Assembly (NCBI GenBank): GCA_021812385.1
Contig: JAKANO010000008.1
Span: 112,621 to 176,620, forward strand
Origin: Pseudomonadota bacterium
Lineage (GTDB): Bacteria > Pseudomonadota > Gammaproteobacteria > Burkholderiales > Thiobacteraceae
Length of the DNA: 64,000 bases
Reading direction: 5' to 3'
Shown: in pieces, positions 1-10,617 of the stretch
Layout of the letters: the number at the start of each line of letters is the position of its first letter
Numbering within the stretch: the stretch's first letter is position 1
The notes under the pieces: model-generated
The model's database searches: none
What the model was told of the DNA's origin: nothing
Seen by the model: the letters and a program-made list of their open reading frames with translations, nothing else
Made by a program: the position numbers and the translations under genes

Positions 1-1344
1 GGAGACACCCAAGATAAGACTAAGCCTCTAGTGCTTTTGGCCGACGAACCGCCCCACTACTATGTAGCGCAGAGTGGATTGATAGGCCAAGGACTCCCCA
101 CGCATAAGTCTCTATTTACCGCCCAAGCCAAAGAGTATGACTTGCAAAAAAATGCAAACACCTTGGAAGTGCGCCTCGCTTGGCATGGCGACAATTCCGT
201 ACAAGTTGAAAAAATATTTACCTTTCACCGTGATAGCTACGAAGTAAATATCAGCTATGAAATAAAAAACGGATCCGCCGCAAGCATAAATGCAGAGGGA
301 TATTTTCAATTTCTACGCGACGGCACGCCACCCGCAGGCGATTCCCGGATGTTGCCTACCTATACCGGACCGGCAATGTATACCGATGAACACAAATTTC
401 AAAAACACGCGTTCGATAAAATTGGACAAGATCCAAAAGAAGACTCGGTTATCACGAAAAATGGATGGATTTCTGTACGGCAACATTATTTTATTTCGGC
501 CTTCATTCCCCAAGGAAACACGCAGCATGAGTTTTACTTCAAAAAAGTCAGCGATAATTTATACGCTACAGGGGTAATTGTTCCTGTTGGCGAAATTGCA
601 CCGAATACGACAAAAAATATTTCCATGAAGATGTATGCAGGGCCGCAAGACCAAGAAACGCTTAAAAAAGTGGCCCCAGGACTAGATTTAGCCGTGGATT
701 ACGGCTGGTTGACCGTGATAGCCGTGCCGATATATTGGTTACTGAGTTTTATCCATAAATGGATCGGAAACTGGGGCTGGTCAATAATAATTTTAACGAT
801 ATTAATTAAAGCCGCTTTCTACCCATTATCTGCAGCAAGCTATCGTTCGATGGCGAAAATGAAAGCGCTTGCGCCGCGCTTGCAGCGCCTCAAAGAACAA
901 TATGGAGAAGACCGTCAAAAGCTGCATCAAGCCATGATGGAAATTTATAAAACCGAAAAAATTAATCCACTCGGCGGCTGCTTACCGGTGGTGATTCAAA
1001 TCCCCGTATTCATATCGTTGTACTGGGTATTGTTGTATAGCGTTGAAATGCGGCATGCACCGTTTGCGTTCTGGATCCATGATCTAACCGCACAAGATCC
1101 GTATTACATTCTGCCGGTGCTCATGGGGATCTCGATGTTTGTGCAAGCGCGCTTAAATCCCACGCCACCAGATCCGATCCAAGCCAAAATCATGATGATC
1201 ATGCCCCTGGCTTTCTCGGTGATGTTCTTTTGGTTCCCGGCCGGATTAGTCATGTACTGGGTTGTCAATAACACGCTATCAATTGCGCAGCAATGGCGCA
1301 TCAACAGTGTCATGCAGAATGCGCCCAAAAAGGTTAAAAGATGA
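1..1344 (+). CDS. yidC: Membrane protein insertase YidC (5' truncated)
   Basis: Inner-membrane insertase and chaperone that works with or without SecYEG. The reading frame is open from the first base, so the N-terminus (first membrane segment and start of the periplasmic domain) lies outside the window; about 447 of a usual ~550 residues are present. The visible part holds the rest of the periplasmic beta-sandwich (P1), then the conserved membrane core starting near '[18 protein letters not shown]', with the family motif '[16 protein letters not shown]', further hydrophobic segments, and a short basic tail (PKKVKR) typical of YidC. The gene is followed directly by mnmE, the usual order in Beta- and Gammaproteobacteria near the replication origin. 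Identity is very secure. Confidence 0.96.
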   Translation, partial: GDTQDKTKPLVLLADEPPHYYVAQSGLIGQGLPTHKSLFTAQAKEYDLQKNANTLEVRLAWHGDNSVQVEKIFTFHRDSYEVNISYEIKNGSAASINAEGYFQFLRDGTPPAGDSRMLPTYTGPAMYTDEHKFQKHAFDKIGQDPKEDSVITKNGWISVRQHYFISAFIPQGNTQHEFYFKKVSDNLYATGVIVPVGEIAPNTTKNISMKMYAGPQDQETLKKVAPGLDLAVDYGWLTVIAVPIYWLLSFIHKWIGNWGWSIIILTILIKAAFYPLSAASYRSMAKMKALAPRLQRLKEQYGEDRQKLHQAMMEIYKTEKINPLGGCLPVVIQIPVFISLYWVLLYSVEMRHAPFAFWIHDLTAQDPYYILPVLMGISMFVQARLNPTPPDPIQAKIMMIMPLAFSVMFFWFPAGLVMYWVVNNTLSIAQQWRINSVMQNAPKKVKR

Positions 1345-2665
1345 CACGATCGCGGCCATTGCCACCGCACCAGGACGCGGCGGCATTGGCGTGGTACGGG
1401 TATCAGGTTCACGCGTAAGCGAAATCGCGCAGGCCATTCTTGGCAAAGTGCCTAGCGCGCGCAGCGCACATCTTGCCAATTTCCGTGATAGCGCTGGCGA
1501 AACTATCGACCAAGGGATTGCGCTGTATTTCTCAAATCCCCACTCTTTCACCGGGGAAGATGTTTTAGAACTGCAAGGCCATGGCGGTCCCGCAGTCCTA
1601 CAAAGCCTTCTATCGCGTTGCCTAGAACTGGGGGCAAGGTTAGCCGAACCCGGGGAATTCACGCGCCGCGCCTATTTAAATGACAAACTCGATTTAGCCC
1701 AAGCCGAAAGCGTTGCCGACCTGATCGATGCAGCATCAACACAAGCGGCCAAAAGCGCCATGCGCTCGCTACAAGGGGATTTTTCTCGACAAATACGATC
1801 CTTAGTTGATGCGCTGATTAACCTGAGGATGTTGGTAGAAGCAACGCTAGATTTTCCCGAAGAGGAAATCGATTTTTTAGAAGCTGCACAGGCTAAACAA
1901 AAACTCGAAAAAATCCACAAAGAACTAATCGATGTTCTTAAAAAGGCTAAGCAGGGCGCATTGCTCCGCGAGGGTTTGCAGATTGTATTAATCGGGCAAC
2001 CCAATGTCGGAAAATCCAGCTTATTAAATCGCCTCGCGGGCGATGAAGTTGCCATTGTGACAGCCGTTGCCGGGACAACCCGCGATACCGTGCGGGAACA
2101 AATTCTCCTCGACGGCATACCGCTGCATCTAATCGATACCGCTGGGCTAAGAGAAACCAAAGACGAAGTAGAACAGATAGGAATTTCGCGCACTTGGCTC
2201 GCCATAGAAAAGGCGGACATAGCCTTGGTCATTATCGATGCAGTGAAAGGGATTAGCGCCGAAGATCAGGCCATTCTTGACCGCTTGCCGCAAAAATTGC
2301 CAGTCGTGCAAATATTTAACAAAGCCGATCTTTTGGCGCAAATCCCTATCGCGAAAGATCAAAAAAACGAAATTTATCTGTCAGCGAAAACAGGTTCAGG
2401 CCTAGAAAATTTACATGATCGATTATTGGAATTAGCGGGCTGGCAACAAACAGGAGAAGGCGCATTCATGGCGCGGGAACGGCATATACGCGCGCTAAAA
2501 GAAGCAAACCAACACTTGGATCAGGCAGTGCTACGCTGGCAGCAATTGGAGTTGCTGGCAGAAGAATTAAACCTAGCGCAAAAAGCACTCAGCACGATTA
2601 CCGGCGAGTTTACGGCGGATGATTTGTTGGGAGAAATTTTTAGCCGCTTTTGCATAGGAAAATAG
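1319..2665 (+). CDS. mnmE: tRNA modification GTPase MnmE
   Basis: Works with MnmG to put (carboxymethyl)aminomethyl groups on wobble U34 of tRNAs. From the ATG at 1319 the protein has 448 residues (E. coli 454): an N-terminal folate-binding domain ([15 protein letters not shown]), a helical domain, an inserted G domain with P-loop GQPNVGKSS near residue 225, G2 region AGTTRDT, DTAGLR and NKAD, and the essential C-terminal CIGK with its cysteine. The start overlaps the end of yidC by 26 nt in another frame. A TTG farther upstream in the same frame would add 19 unconserved residues and was rejected. No clear ribosome-binding site precedes the ATG, so translational coupling to yidC is likely. 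Confidence 0.95.
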   Translation: MRPKRLKDDTIAAIATAPGRGGIGVVRVSGSRVSEIAQAILGKVPSARSAHLANFRDSAGETIDQGIALYFSNPHSFTGEDVLELQGHGGPAVLQSLLSRCLELGARLAEPGEFTRRAYLNDKLDLAQAESVADLIDAASTQAAKSAMRSLQGDFSRQIRSLVDALINLRMLVEATLDFPEEEIDFLEAAQAKQKLEKIHKELIDVLKKAKQGALLREGLQIVLIGQPNVGKSSLLNRLAGDEVAIVTAVAGTTRDTVREQILLDGIPLHLIDTAGLRETKDEVEQIGISRTWLAIEKADIALVIIDAVKGISAEDQAILDRLPQKLPVVQIFNKADLLAQIPIAKDQKNEIYLSAKTGSGLENLHDRLLELAGWQQTGEGAFMARERHIRALKEANQHLDQAVLRWQQLELLAEELNLAQKALSTITGEFTADDLLGEIFSRFCIGK

Positions 2666-2668
2666 TCC

Positions 2669-4162
2669 CTAATCGGAATCAACATAGATTTGATTTTCAG
2701 GCACAGCTAGACCGAGCAAGATTTTTTTCATCGCATCCACCGCCAATTCCGGCCCAGCAATATAAACATCCGAACGGGTCAAAGATGGAATAGCCAGCAG
2801 CTTAGGCCCGAGCGTTCGCGCCACGGCATTTTCTTGACGCGAGGCGGTAGCATCTAAATCGCCGCCGACCACAATCGGCACATAGTGAAAATTATCCAGC
2901 GCATCCGCCCATGCGCGCGCCAAACCGGGTAAATAAAGGCCGGATTCTTTGGTAGCAATCCACAGCAAATGGATCGACTCGGCTTGATCCAAAGCCATGG
3001 CATGCTCCATCAAGCTTTTAACCGCCGCAAAGCCATTACAAAAAGCTAAAAATACGATGGGTCGTTGCGACTCGGTATTCAGCACAAAATGACCCAGGGG
3101 ACCACGAATCAAAACCGCGTCGCCGGGCTTCAACCGATCAAAAACATAATCGGAAAAAAGATTGCCGTGCATGCGCCGCACGTGAAACTCCAAATGTCGA
3201 TCTTCGCAAGGACAGCTGGCGATGGACAGCTGCGCGGATAAGCTTCGATCTAAAGTTAACACCGCCCGTTGACCGGCCAGAAAACGCAAGCGCTCATTGG
3301 GCGGAGTCTTGATATGGATCACCGCGATTTCATCCGTCGGATGCTCGATGGAACGCACAGCGCCGCCAATAAATTGATCAGGTAAATCCGAAGGCGCTTG
3401 TGCCACCTCGCCCTCAATAACCAAATCGGATACTGCGGTGCAGGAACACATCAGGGCATAGCCCTGTGCTTGCAGTGTTGGCGGGATGATGTATTCGTGC
3501 GGACGCACCTGTTTTATTTCGCCTGAAATCACGCGCGCCTTGCATTTACCGCAACTACCGTTAGAGCAGCCATAAGTAAGCGGAATGCCGGCACGCAATG
3601 CGGCTTCGAGCAAGCTATCGTTGCCTTCAACAAAAAAATCTTCACCCGAAGGCAAAATTTTTACTTGCGCTGAAATCACGCGTAAAAAATTATCGCGGAT
3701 CAACAAGGCGCGCGCAGCATCCGATGCCGGCGGCGTTTGCATGCGTTGCGCATGCAGCCAATTGCTTAACTTCTGGGCAAATTTTGCTTCGGCGCCGCCT
3801 TGTACAATGATCGCTTCAAGCTCGTGGCCCAGGCCATCGAGCATAATGCGCGCGTGATTTAACAATGCTTTCGCCTCGACCAGCTCTTTGCTTAAATCAT
3901 GTAAGCGCGCCGCCAGGACTTCCTTGTCAGGCAAGCTGCGCTCCAGGATGCGCCGACCAAAAGCCATCTCCTTAATCTGCTCGACTTGCTCCAGCACGGA
4001 GTTGTTTTCCAGGGAAGCATCCGGATAAGCCCGATACAGTTCGTCGAGCGTGATCATGCCATCGAAGGATTCGAGATCCCCGTCTTGAATTTTCTTTTGC
4101 AGCGCCCCACGTGTAACCCCTACCAGCCGGGCTGCGCGGTGCAAGTTCATGAGCTTTGCCAT
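2669..4162 (-). CDS. [2Fe-2S]/FNR-type flavin reductase with N-terminal HTH-like region
   Basis: A 497-residue three-part protein. Residues ~1-45 look like an excisionase/MerR-type winged helix (AARLVGVTRGALQKKI); residues ~50-150 are predicted helix or coiled coil. Residues ~160-250 form a plant-type ferredoxin domain with cysteines C199, C204, C207 (CSNGSCGKC) and C239 or C241. Residues ~260-497 resemble the FAD/NAD(P)H-binding ferredoxin reductase fold, as in CDP-6-deoxyglucoseen or phenol hydroxylase reductases. It should pass electrons from NAD(P)H through flavin to the cluster and on to an unknown acceptor. It stands alone, divergent from mnmG and convergent with mnmE, ending 3 nt from it. 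Whether the N-terminal part binds DNA is inference; a redox-sensing regulator is one possibility. Confidence 0.8.
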   Translation of the reverse strand: MAKLMNLHRAARLVGVTRGALQKKIQDGDLESFDGMITLDELYRAYPDASLENNSVLEQVEQIKEMAFGRRILERSLPDKEVLAARLHDLSKELVEAKALLNHARIMLDGLGHELEAIIVQGGAEAKFAQKLSNWLHAQRMQTPPASDAARALLIRDNFLRVISAQVKILPSGEDFFVEGNDSLLEAALRAGIPLTYGCSNGSCGKCKARVISGEIKQVRPHEYIIPPTLQAQGYALMCSCTAVSDLVIEGEVAQAPSDLPDQFIGGAVRSIEHPTDEIAVIHIKTPPNERLRFLAGQRAVLTLDRSLSAQLSIASCPCEDRHLEFHVRRMHGNLFSDYVFDRLKPGDAVLIRGPLGHFVLNTESQRPIVFLAFCNGFAAVKSLMEHAMALDQAESIHLLWIATKESGLYLPGLARAWADALDNFHYVPIVVGGDLDATASRQENAVARTLGPKLLAIPSLTRSDVYIAGPELAVDAMKKILLGLAVPENQIYVDSD

Positions 4163-4318
4163 GGGTGTAGTTTATGCGTTCTTCGGAAAATTGAGAAAGG
4201 CGCTCTCGGCGCTAAACCTAAGTACATGTTTCCATGAGGCTCCTGGGTCAGCCATGCTAACGCAACCAGCACAAATCGCGTATGATTGGAGTCTTTCCCG
4301 AAAATTCGTGAGCAAACC

Positions 4319-6208
4319 ATGGATTTCCCACAAGTCTTTGATGTAATGGTCATTGGCGGCGGTCACGCCGGCACGGAGGCGGCGCTCGCCAGCGCCCGTA
4401 TGGGCCAAAAAACCGTGCTCTTGACGCATAACATCGAAACCTTGGGGCAGATGTCCTGCAACCCATCGATAGGCGGCATCGGCAAAGGCCACTTAGTAAA
4501 GGAAGTCGACGCCTTAGGCGGCGCCATGGCGGCTGCGACCGATGAGGCCGGGATCCAATTCCGCATACTGAATTCCAGCAAAGGGCCGGCGGTGCGCGCC
4601 ACGCGCGCCCAGGCCGATCGCGTGTTATATCGGCAAGCCATCCGCAGCCGCCTGGAAAACCAAGAAAATTTATGGTTGTTTCAGCAAGCGGTCGACGATT
4701 TGATTTTAGATGGCGAGCAAGTCGTCGGCGCCGTAACCCAGCTCGGCATTAAATTCCGCGCCCGCGCCGTTGTGCTCACCACCGGCACTTTTCTCGATGG
4801 ACTCATCCATGTCGGTTTATCCAATTACCGCGCCGGGCGCGCCGGCGACCCGGCCTCGATCAGCTTGGCGGCCCGCTTGCGCGAACTGCAACTTCCCGTG
4901 GGGCGCCTCAAGACCGGCACGCCGCCGCGCATCGATGGCCGCAGCCTCGATTATTCGGTAATGACCATGCAAGCCGGCGACGACCCGGCCCCGGTGTTTT
5001 CATTCCTGGGAAATGCGGCGCAACACCCGCAACAATTGCCTTGCTGGATCACCCACACAAACGCCGAAACACATGAGATTATTCGCCAAGGCCTGGACAG
5101 ATCGCCCATGTATACCGGCGTTATCGAGGGAGTGGGTCCTCGCTATTGTCCTTCCATAGAGGACAAAATACACCGCTTTGCGGATAAAGACTCACACCAA
5201 ATTTTCGTTGAACCGGAAGGTTTGCACACGCATGAAATCTACCCCAACGGTATCTCCACCAGCCTGCCGTTCGACGTGCAATTAAACCTGGTGCGCTCCA
5301 TCAAGGGTTTTGAAAACGCCCATATCACGCGCCCGGGCTATGCCATCGAATACGATTATTTCGACCCGCGCGGCCTAAAAAGCTCGCTGGAAACCAAGGC
5401 GATCAAGGGCCTGTTCTTTGCCGGTCAAATCAACGGTACCACCGGTTATGAAGAAGCTGCCGCGCAGGGCTTGCTGGCCGGCCTCAACGCCGGCCTATAC
5501 GCACAAGAGCAAGAAGCCTGGTGTCCCGGCCGTGGCGAGGCCTATATCGGTGTGCTGGTAGACGACCTCATCACCCGCGGCGTGCAAGAACCCTACCGCA
5601 TGTTCACCAGCCGCGCCGAGTACCGCCTGAGCCTGCGCGAAGACAATGCCGACCTGCGGCTCACAGAAATGGGCCGCAAACTGGGGGTGGTGGACGATGT
5701 GCGGTGGGCGCATTTCGAACAAAAACGCGAAGCCATTGCGCGCGAACAAGAGCGCCTGAAAACCACCTGGGTCAATCCGAATTTGCTGACCGAAGCAGAC
5801 GCTGTCCGGGTGCTAGGACAAAATATAGAGCGTGAGTACTCGCTCACAGACCTGTTGCGGCGGCCGCAAGTTACTTACGCCAGCCTCATGAGTTTGCCGG
5901 GCGCAGGTCCCGGGGAGGGCGATCCGCAAGTCGTGGAGCAAGTTGAAATCCAGGCGAAATACGCCGGTTACATCCAGCGTCAGCAAGACGAAGTGGATCG
6001 TAGTCGCGGCCAAGAGGCGCTTAAGCTGCCCATGGATTTTGACTACCGCGAGGTGCGCGGACTCTCCATTGAAGTCAGCCAAAAGCTCAACCAGCACAAG
6101 CCTGAAACCCTAGGCCAAGCGGGGCGCATTTCAGGCGTAACCCCGGCCGCGATCTCCTTGCTCTTGGTGCATTTAAAGCGCAGCGGCGCCAAAAAGAAAA
6201 GCGCATGA
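4319..6208 (+). CDS. mnmG: tRNA uridine-5-carboxymethylaminomethyl modification enzyme MnmG
   Basis: FAD-dependent partner of MnmE in U34 modification. From the ATG at 4319 the protein has 629 residues, the same length as E. coli MnmG. It begins with the dinucleotide-binding motif [17 protein letters not shown] and holds the family blocks [50 protein letters not shown] and FTSRAEYRL, with the usual helical C-terminus. A TTG 33 nt upstream in frame was rejected because it adds residues not seen in the family. The stop overlaps the rsmG start (ATGA). A TATGAT hexamer at 4281-4286 could be its -10 box, but no good -35 was seen. Confidence 0.97.
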   Translation: MDFPQVFDVMVIGGGHAGTEAALASARMGQKTVLLTHNIETLGQMSCNPSIGGIGKGHLVKEVDALGGAMAAATDEAGIQFRILNSSKGPAVRATRAQADRVLYRQAIRSRLENQENLWLFQQAVDDLILDGEQVVGAVTQLGIKFRARAVVLTTGTFLDGLIHVGLSNYRAGRAGDPASISLAARLRELQLPVGRLKTGTPPRIDGRSLDYSVMTMQAGDDPAPVFSFLGNAAQHPQQLPCWITHTNAETHEIIRQGLDRSPMYTGVIEGVGPRYCPSIEDKIHRFADKDSHQIFVEPEGLHTHEIYPNGISTSLPFDVQLNLVRSIKGFENAHITRPGYAIEYDYFDPRGLKSSLETKAIKGLFFAGQINGTTGYEEAAAQGLLAGLNAGLYAQEQEAWCPGRGEAYIGVLVDDLITRGVQEPYRMFTSRAEYRLSLREDNADLRLTEMGRKLGVVDDVRWAHFEQKREAIAREQERLKTTWVNPNLLTEADAVRVLGQNIEREYSLTDLLRRPQVTYASLMSLPGAGPGEGDPQVVEQVEIQAKYAGYIQRQQDEVDRSRGQEALKLPMDFDYREVRGLSIEVSQKLNQHKPETLGQAGRISGVTPAAISLLLVHLKRSGAKKKSA

Positions 6209-6837
6209 ACCTGGAGCAACCCTTGGCGTCCGGGCTGAGCGCGCTCGGTTTGGATCTGAATTCCGCGCAGCAACAAAAACTGTTGGATTATGTGGCGTTG
6301 ATCGCTAAGTGGAACAAGGTCTACAACCTCACGGCAGTGCGCGAACCCGAAGCCATGATTACGCAGCACCTGCTGGATAGCTTAACGGTATTGCCGCATT
6401 TGAAACAGGTAACACGCTTAATCGACATTGGAACCGGCGCAGGGCTACCGGGTATCCCGCTGGCTATTGCGCGTCCAGAGTTGCAAATCACCCTGCTCGA
6501 CTCCATCCACAAGAAGACCACTTTTCTCCGCCAAGCCTGTTTAGAGTTAGTGCTTACTAACGCCGAAGTGGTTTGTGAGCGGGTAGAGCACTTCCAACCG
6601 AAGCTCGGATATGAAGCGGTGATTTCACGCGCCTTTGCAGATTTAGGCGAATTTGCGCGGCTCACCGCGCATTTGCTGGCAAAAGGCGGTAAGCTTTACG
6701 CCATGAAAGGCATCTACCCGCATGAAGAACTGAGTAGGCTGCCGCAACAATTCAAGTTAGAAGAAGTCATCCCGTTGACGGTGCCAGGGATGGATGCCAA
6801 CCGGCACCTCGTCATATTAAGGGTGGAGGAACAATGA
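6205..6837 (+). CDS. rsmG: 16S rRNA (guanine527-N7)-methyltransferase RsmG
   Basis: Transfers a methyl group from SAM to N7 of G527 in 16S rRNA; loss gives low-level streptomycin resistance in many bacteria. The 210 residues match the family length. Visible features are the N-terminal [10 protein letters not shown] block, the SAM-binding motif [18 protein letters not shown], and [10 protein letters not shown]. It overlaps mnmG by 4 nt and its TGA overlaps the parA start by 4 nt, so mnmG-rsmG-parA form one translationally coupled unit, the standard origin-proximal order. Confidence 0.96.
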   Translation: MNLEQPLASGLSALGLDLNSAQQQKLLDYVALIAKWNKVYNLTAVREPEAMITQHLLDSLTVLPHLKQVTRLIDIGTGAGLPGIPLAIARPELQITLLDSIHKKTTFLRQACLELVLTNAEVVCERVEHFQPKLGYEAVISRAFADLGEFARLTAHLLAKGGKLYAMKGIYPHEELSRLPQQFKLEEVIPLTVPGMDANRHLVILRVEEQ

Positions 6838-7616
6838 CCAAAATACTCGCCATCGCCAACCAAAAAGGCGGCGTAGGAAAAACCACTACCAGCGTCAACT
6901 TGGCCGCCAGCTTAGCCGCGGCCGAGCGGCGCGTATTGCTCATCGACTTAGACCCGCAAGGCAATGCCACCACCGGCAGCGGCGTCAACAAAAGCGAACT
7001 GACAACGACGGTCTACCATGTCTTGTTGGGCAGCCATGGCTTGCTCGACGTGCGGGTCAGCGCCAAACAAGGCGGCTACGACGTGATACCCGCCAACCGC
7101 GAATTGGCCGGCGCCGAGATTGAACTGGTGGACGAAGAGCAACGCGAACAACGTTTACGCCAGGCGCTGCAAGTCGTGGCCAATGATTACGACTACATCC
7201 TGATCGACTGCCCGCCGGCGCTCAGCCTGCTTACCCTGAATGGCCTGGTCGCCGCGCAATCGGTGATGATCCCGATGCAATGCGAATACTACGCCCTGGA
7301 AGGCTTGAGCGATTTGGTCAACACGGTTAAAAAAGTGCGCGCCAACCTCAACCCAGAACTGGAAATCGAAGGCCTGTTGCGCACCATGTTCGACCCGCGC
7401 AATGCGCTGGCGCAGCAAGTGTCGGAACAATTACAGCGCCATTTCGGCGACAAGGTTTACAGCACGGTGATACCGCGCAATATTCGCTTGGCCGAAGCAC
7501 CCAGCTATGGAACGCCGGTATTGTTCTATGACCGTGCGTCGAAAGGCGCGCAGGCGTATATAGCCCTCGCGGGCGAATTTTTACAGCGGCGCGAAGGCGC
7601 TGCAATCCCTGCTTAA
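6834..7616 (+). CDS. parA: Chromosome partitioning ATPase ParA (Soj)
   Basis: Deviant Walker-type ATPase that positions ParB-parS complexes during chromosome segregation. Residues 11-18 are the signature KGGVGKTT, followed by the Walker A' LIDLDPQGNATTG and the Walker B-like IDCPPAL. At 260 residues it is the short chromosomal type without an N-terminal HTH. A ribosome-binding site GGAGG lies inside the rsmG 3' end. parB follows after 31 nt. Confidence 0.96.
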   Translation: MTKILAIANQKGGVGKTTTSVNLAASLAAAERRVLLIDLDPQGNATTGSGVNKSELTTTVYHVLLGSHGLLDVRVSAKQGGYDVIPANRELAGAEIELVDEEQREQRLRQALQVVANDYDYILIDCPPALSLLTLNGLVAAQSVMIPMQCEYYALEGLSDLVNTVKKVRANLNPELEIEGLLRTMFDPRNALAQQVSEQLQRHFGDKVYSTVIPRNIRLAEAPSYGTPVLFYDRASKGAQAYIALAGEFLQRREGAAIPA

Positions 7617-7647
7617 ACAAATTCAGTCGTAACCCGGAACTACCCTA

Positions 7648-8505
7648 ATGGCAAAACCCAAAGGCCTCGGCCGCGGCTTAGACGCCCTGCTTGGCGACTC
7701 ATCCAGCGGCAGCGGCACGCAACAACCAGACAGCCTGCGCGATCTCGACGTTGGCAAACTGCAACCCGGCAAATACCAGCCGCGTGCACATATGGACCAA
7801 GCATCGCTCACCGCCTTAGCGGATTCGATTAAATCGCAAGGCGTCATGCAACCGATCATCGTGCGCAAGCTGCAACAAAACGGCTATGAAATTATCGCCG
7901 GCGAGCGCCGTTGGCGCGCCGCGCAAATCGCCGGTTTAAAACAGGTGCCGGTGGTGATCCGCGAAGTAGCGGACGAAGCAGCGCTGGCCATGGCGCTGAT
8001 CGAAAACATTCAGCGCGAAGACCTGAACCCGATTGAAGAAGCGCTCGGCATTCAACGCCTGATCAATGAATTTGCCATGACGCACGAAGGGGCCGCCGAA
8101 GCCGTGGGCCGCTCGCGCTCCGCCGTGAGTAATTTGTTGCGCTTGCTCAACCTGCCCAAAACCGTGCAAGACATGGTGCTGCAAGGCACGCTCGACATGG
8201 GGCATGCGCGCGCCTTGCTGCCGCTGGCGACCGCCAAGCAATTGGAAGCGGCGCACGAGATTACGCACAAGGGCTTATCGGTGCGCGAAGCGGAAAAGCT
8301 GGTGGCAAAACTGCTCAAGCCGGAAGTCCCCAAAAAACACCTTGGCCCGGACCGCGACACCTTGCGCTTGCAAGAGGACTTAGCCGAAAAGCTGGGCGCT
8401 AAAGTCACCATCAAGCATGACAAAAAGGGCGCGGGACAACTGATTATCGACTACGCCGATTTAGCGCAGCTGGACGGACTTATTCAAAGGATTAAGCGCG
8501 AATAG
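7648..8505 (+). CDS. parB: Chromosome partitioning protein ParB (Spo0J)
   Basis: CTP-dependent DNA clamp that loads at parS sites near the origin. The 285-residue protein begins with the usual GLGRGLDALLGD tail. The CTPase/nuclease-like domain holds ITPxxxQPR-type and GERRWRAA motifs and the ENIQREDLNPIEEA box; a central HTH (VGRSRSAVSNLLRLL) contacts parS, and a C-terminal dimerisation domain follows. No full parS site was found in this window. In many relatives atpI and the ATP synthase genes follow parB; here a strong hairpin ends the operon and unrelated accessory genes follow. Confidence 0.96.
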   Translation: MAKPKGLGRGLDALLGDSSSGSGTQQPDSLRDLDVGKLQPGKYQPRAHMDQASLTALADSIKSQGVMQPIIVRKLQQNGYEIIAGERRWRAAQIAGLKQVPVVIREVADEAALAMALIENIQREDLNPIEEALGIQRLINEFAMTHEGAAEAVGRSRSAVSNLLRLLNLPKTVQDMVLQGTLDMGHARALLPLATAKQLEAAHEITHKGLSVREAEKLVAKLLKPEVPKKHLGPDRDTLRLQEDLAEKLGAKVTIKHDKKGAGQLIIDYADLAQLDGLIQRIKRE

Positions 8506-8530
8506 CTATTTATATCAGACGTGAAAACAC

Positions 8531-8562
8531 CAGGGCCGCAATTGCGGCCCTGATGCTTTTTC
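8531..8562 (+). terminator. Rho-independent terminator after parB
   Basis: A 22-nt perfect palindrome (11 bases each side, GC-rich, centred on aatt) starts 25 nt after the parB stop and is followed by a T-rich stretch (tgcttttt). It fits an intrinsic terminator for mnmG-rsmG-parA-parB. Confidence 0.75.
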
Positions 8563-8654
8563 GGCCGCGCAAAAGTGTTATGGATTTTATGATTACGTAC
8601 TAGAATACGCCCAGCCCCGTTCCCAGATACGGGCAAAAAACTAGAGGAGCGTTC

Positions 8655-10010
8655 ATGAAAAACTTAAAAGCAATAAAAAGCGCTGTCGTAATTTTTCTGT
8701 TTGCGTTTGGTTTTATCGCAACGGCGCAAGCAGACACGCACAAGGACTGGAAAAAAATCGATGTCGCACCCGGCACCTATCAAACCACCGATGGTAATGG
8801 TGCAAGTCGCGAGATTGCGCCGAGTTGTTCGGGTGGCCCTGTTTGCACCCTGGACGCAGCAGGCAAGCCCATCAGTTGCAAATTAGGCGACAAGCAGTTT
8901 TCTTTCTATTTCAAACCCGGCAAGGAAAAAGAAAAGTTAGTCGTCTATTTCGATGGCGGCGGCGCGTGTTGGGACTCGAATACCTGCGTGACTGGCCAGC
9001 AAACGCCGTTAGCGGCGTATGTGCCGGAGATTAAGGACAAGCTCAGCACCGAGGGTTTATTCGACCAAAACAATCCACAAAATCCTTACCGCGATTGGAA
9101 CATCGCCGTCATCCCCTATTGCACCGGGGATATCCACTGGGGTTCTAAGGACCAAAACTACACAGACTATACGGGTGCCGTAACCGGCGCGCCCGGCGGC
9201 ACAGTCACGATACATCATCGCGGCTTCGACAATTTTCTGTATGTGCGCGATTGGTTAATGAAGCGTTATGCGAAAGATAAAAAGCACGCAGATGAAAATG
9301 AAGACGATGGGCTTAAAAAGCTTCTGGTAACCGGATCTAGCGCCGGTGCATATGGTGCCGTATTTGCTTATCCGCACATGAAGCAAGCATTTCCGCAGGC
9401 GAAAGGTTATTTGATGGCCGACGCCGGCAATGGCGTGGTGAGCGAGGCCTTGTTGCAACAAGCGGTGCGCGCACCGGATGACCACTGGGGCGCGTCGAAC
9501 AACTTAGTGCATGCAATCCCCGGCATGGATGGCATTTTCAATTTGCCGGCAAACAGTTTTGCGCAGGGCTTTTACTCCGCCTTGGCGGGCAACTATCCGC
9601 AAGATCGCTTTTCGCAATACAGCACCCTGTTTGACGTCATTCAGGCCTTGTTCTACAACATATCGCTGAACCAAAATGACATAGCCGCATGGGGACAAAT
9701 AAGCCCGCAAGTTTACGGCGCATGGTCGCAGCAAATGGTGAACAATGCCTTTATCACGGCAGCCAATCCAAACTACCGCTTTTATATCGCCAGCGGATGT
9801 AACCACACGGTGTTGCGTTTTAACGATGATTTTTACAACACACAAATGGCGCAAGACGTGTCATTCCTATCTTGGTTTAAGGCCCTCACTAAGCAAGGCG
9901 ACGATGGCGCTTATCCCGACAACTGGAAAAACAGTTTTTGTGTCGGATGTACAATTCCACCTACGCAGCAAGAGGTTGGCGCTTGTTTAGCAAGAAGTTT
10001 TAGCCGTTAG
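8655..10010 (+). CDS. Secreted pectinacetylesterase/Notum-family hydrolase
   Basis: A 451-residue exported protein with a clear signal peptide (hydrophobic stretch, predicted cut after residue ~26, AQA/DTH). It resembles the pectin acetylesterase/Notum family of serine alpha/beta hydrolases: oxyanion-region motif FDGGGACWD near residue 100, nucleophile elbow GSSAG with Ser229, and a likely catalytic His384 in SGCNHTVL; the family also needs an Asp not assigned here. Many cysteines suggest disulfides in the periplasm or outside the cell. A good ribosome-binding site (gaggagc) precedes the ATG. The substrate is unknown; removal of ester-linked acyl groups from polysaccharide or protein is the family-based expectation. 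A strong hairpin follows, so it is probably monocistronic. Confidence 0.82.
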   Translation: MKNLKAIKSAVVIFLFAFGFIATAQADTHKDWKKIDVAPGTYQTTDGNGASREIAPSCSGGPVCTLDAAGKPISCKLGDKQFSFYFKPGKEKEKLVVYFDGGGACWDSNTCVTGQQTPLAAYVPEIKDKLSTEGLFDQNNPQNPYRDWNIAVIPYCTGDIHWGSKDQNYTDYTGAVTGAPGGTVTIHHRGFDNFLYVRDWLMKRYAKDKKHADENEDDGLKKLLVTGSSAGAYGAVFAYPHMKQAFPQAKGYLMADAGNGVVSEALLQQAVRAPDDHWGASNNLVHAIPGMDGIFNLPANSFAQGFYSALAGNYPQDRFSQYSTLFDVIQALFYNISLNQNDIAAWGQISPQVYGAWSQQMVNNAFITAANPNYRFYIASGCNHTVLRFNDDFYNTQMAQDVSFLSWFKALTKQGDDGAYPDNWKNSFCVGCTIPPTQQEVGACLARSFSR

Positions 10011-10023
10011 ACTTAAGCCGGAT

Positions 10024-10066
10024 TTACACATCGCGCAACATGCCGTTGCGCGATGTGTAAGCTTTT
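10024..10066 (+). terminator. Strong hairpin terminator
   Basis: A 16-bp perfect inverted repeat (ttacacatcgcgcaac and its complement) with a 5-nt loop lies 13 nt after the esterase stop and is followed by gctttt. The T run is short, but the stem is very stable. Confidence 0.7.
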
Positions 10067-10114
10067 CAGGATAGAGCCGACATACCAAACTCAATAATAA
10101 ATACAGGAGTTGTC

Positions 10115-10570
10115 ATGGCAGCCATTTCCGCGCTTCGGCGCAGCATCGTGTCCTTGTTGGAGAATTTGCATAGCGTGTTTTCACCCTTAGGATTGCGGCT
10201 GCTGCTCGCTTATGAGTATTGGGATTCCGGGGTGATGAAGTTTAAAGGCGAGAACTGGTTCGGCGATATCCAGGACAAGTTTCCCTTCCCCTTCAATTTG
10301 ATCCCGGCGGATTTGAACTGGCAGCTCGCGACCTACACGGAGATGATCGGCGCCATCGCCCTGCTCATAGGTTTGGGAACCCGTTTCTTTAGCTTTTCGC
10401 TGATTGTGGTGACGGTGATTGCTTGGGCGGCGGTACATGCCGGCAATGGTTACAACGTCTGCGAAAATGGCTGGCAGTTGCCGCTGTTTTATCTGGCCAT
10501 GTTTGTGCCCTTAGTGCTGGGCGGCGCCGGTAAGTTAAGCTTGGATCACTTGTTCTTCGGGCGTAAATAA
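10115..10570 (+). CDS. DoxX-family membrane protein
   Basis: A 151-residue protein with about four hydrophobic segments, beginning after a short amphipathic N-terminus. The block RLLLAYEYWDSGVMKF, the TEMIGAIALLIGLGTR segment and the final PLVLGGAGKLSLDH are typical of DoxX/HvfX proteins. The family is linked to quinone-dependent redox chemistry, and in some genomes to MNIO (DUF692) peptide cassettes; the MNIO cassette of this window lies 44 kb away, so a link is only a thought. A ribosome-binding site aggag precedes the ATG. The next gene starts 47 nt downstream in the same direction. Confidence 0.82.
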   Translation: MAAISALRRSIVSLLENLHSVFSPLGLRLLLAYEYWDSGVMKFKGENWFGDIQDKFPFPFNLIPADLNWQLATYTEMIGAIALLIGLGTRFFSFSLIVVTVIAWAAVHAGNGYNVCENGWQLPLFYLAMFVPLVLGGAGKLSLDHLFFGRK

Positions 10571-10617
10571 GCTTAGTGGGTGCTTGGGCTGATGGTTATT
10601 TATCGGGTGCCGCAACA

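Noticed and set aside
3175..3190. CACGTGAAAC, like half of a parS site near parAB
   Set aside because: Only one half of the 16-nt palindrome matches; the other half has four or more mismatches, and it lies inside a coding region.
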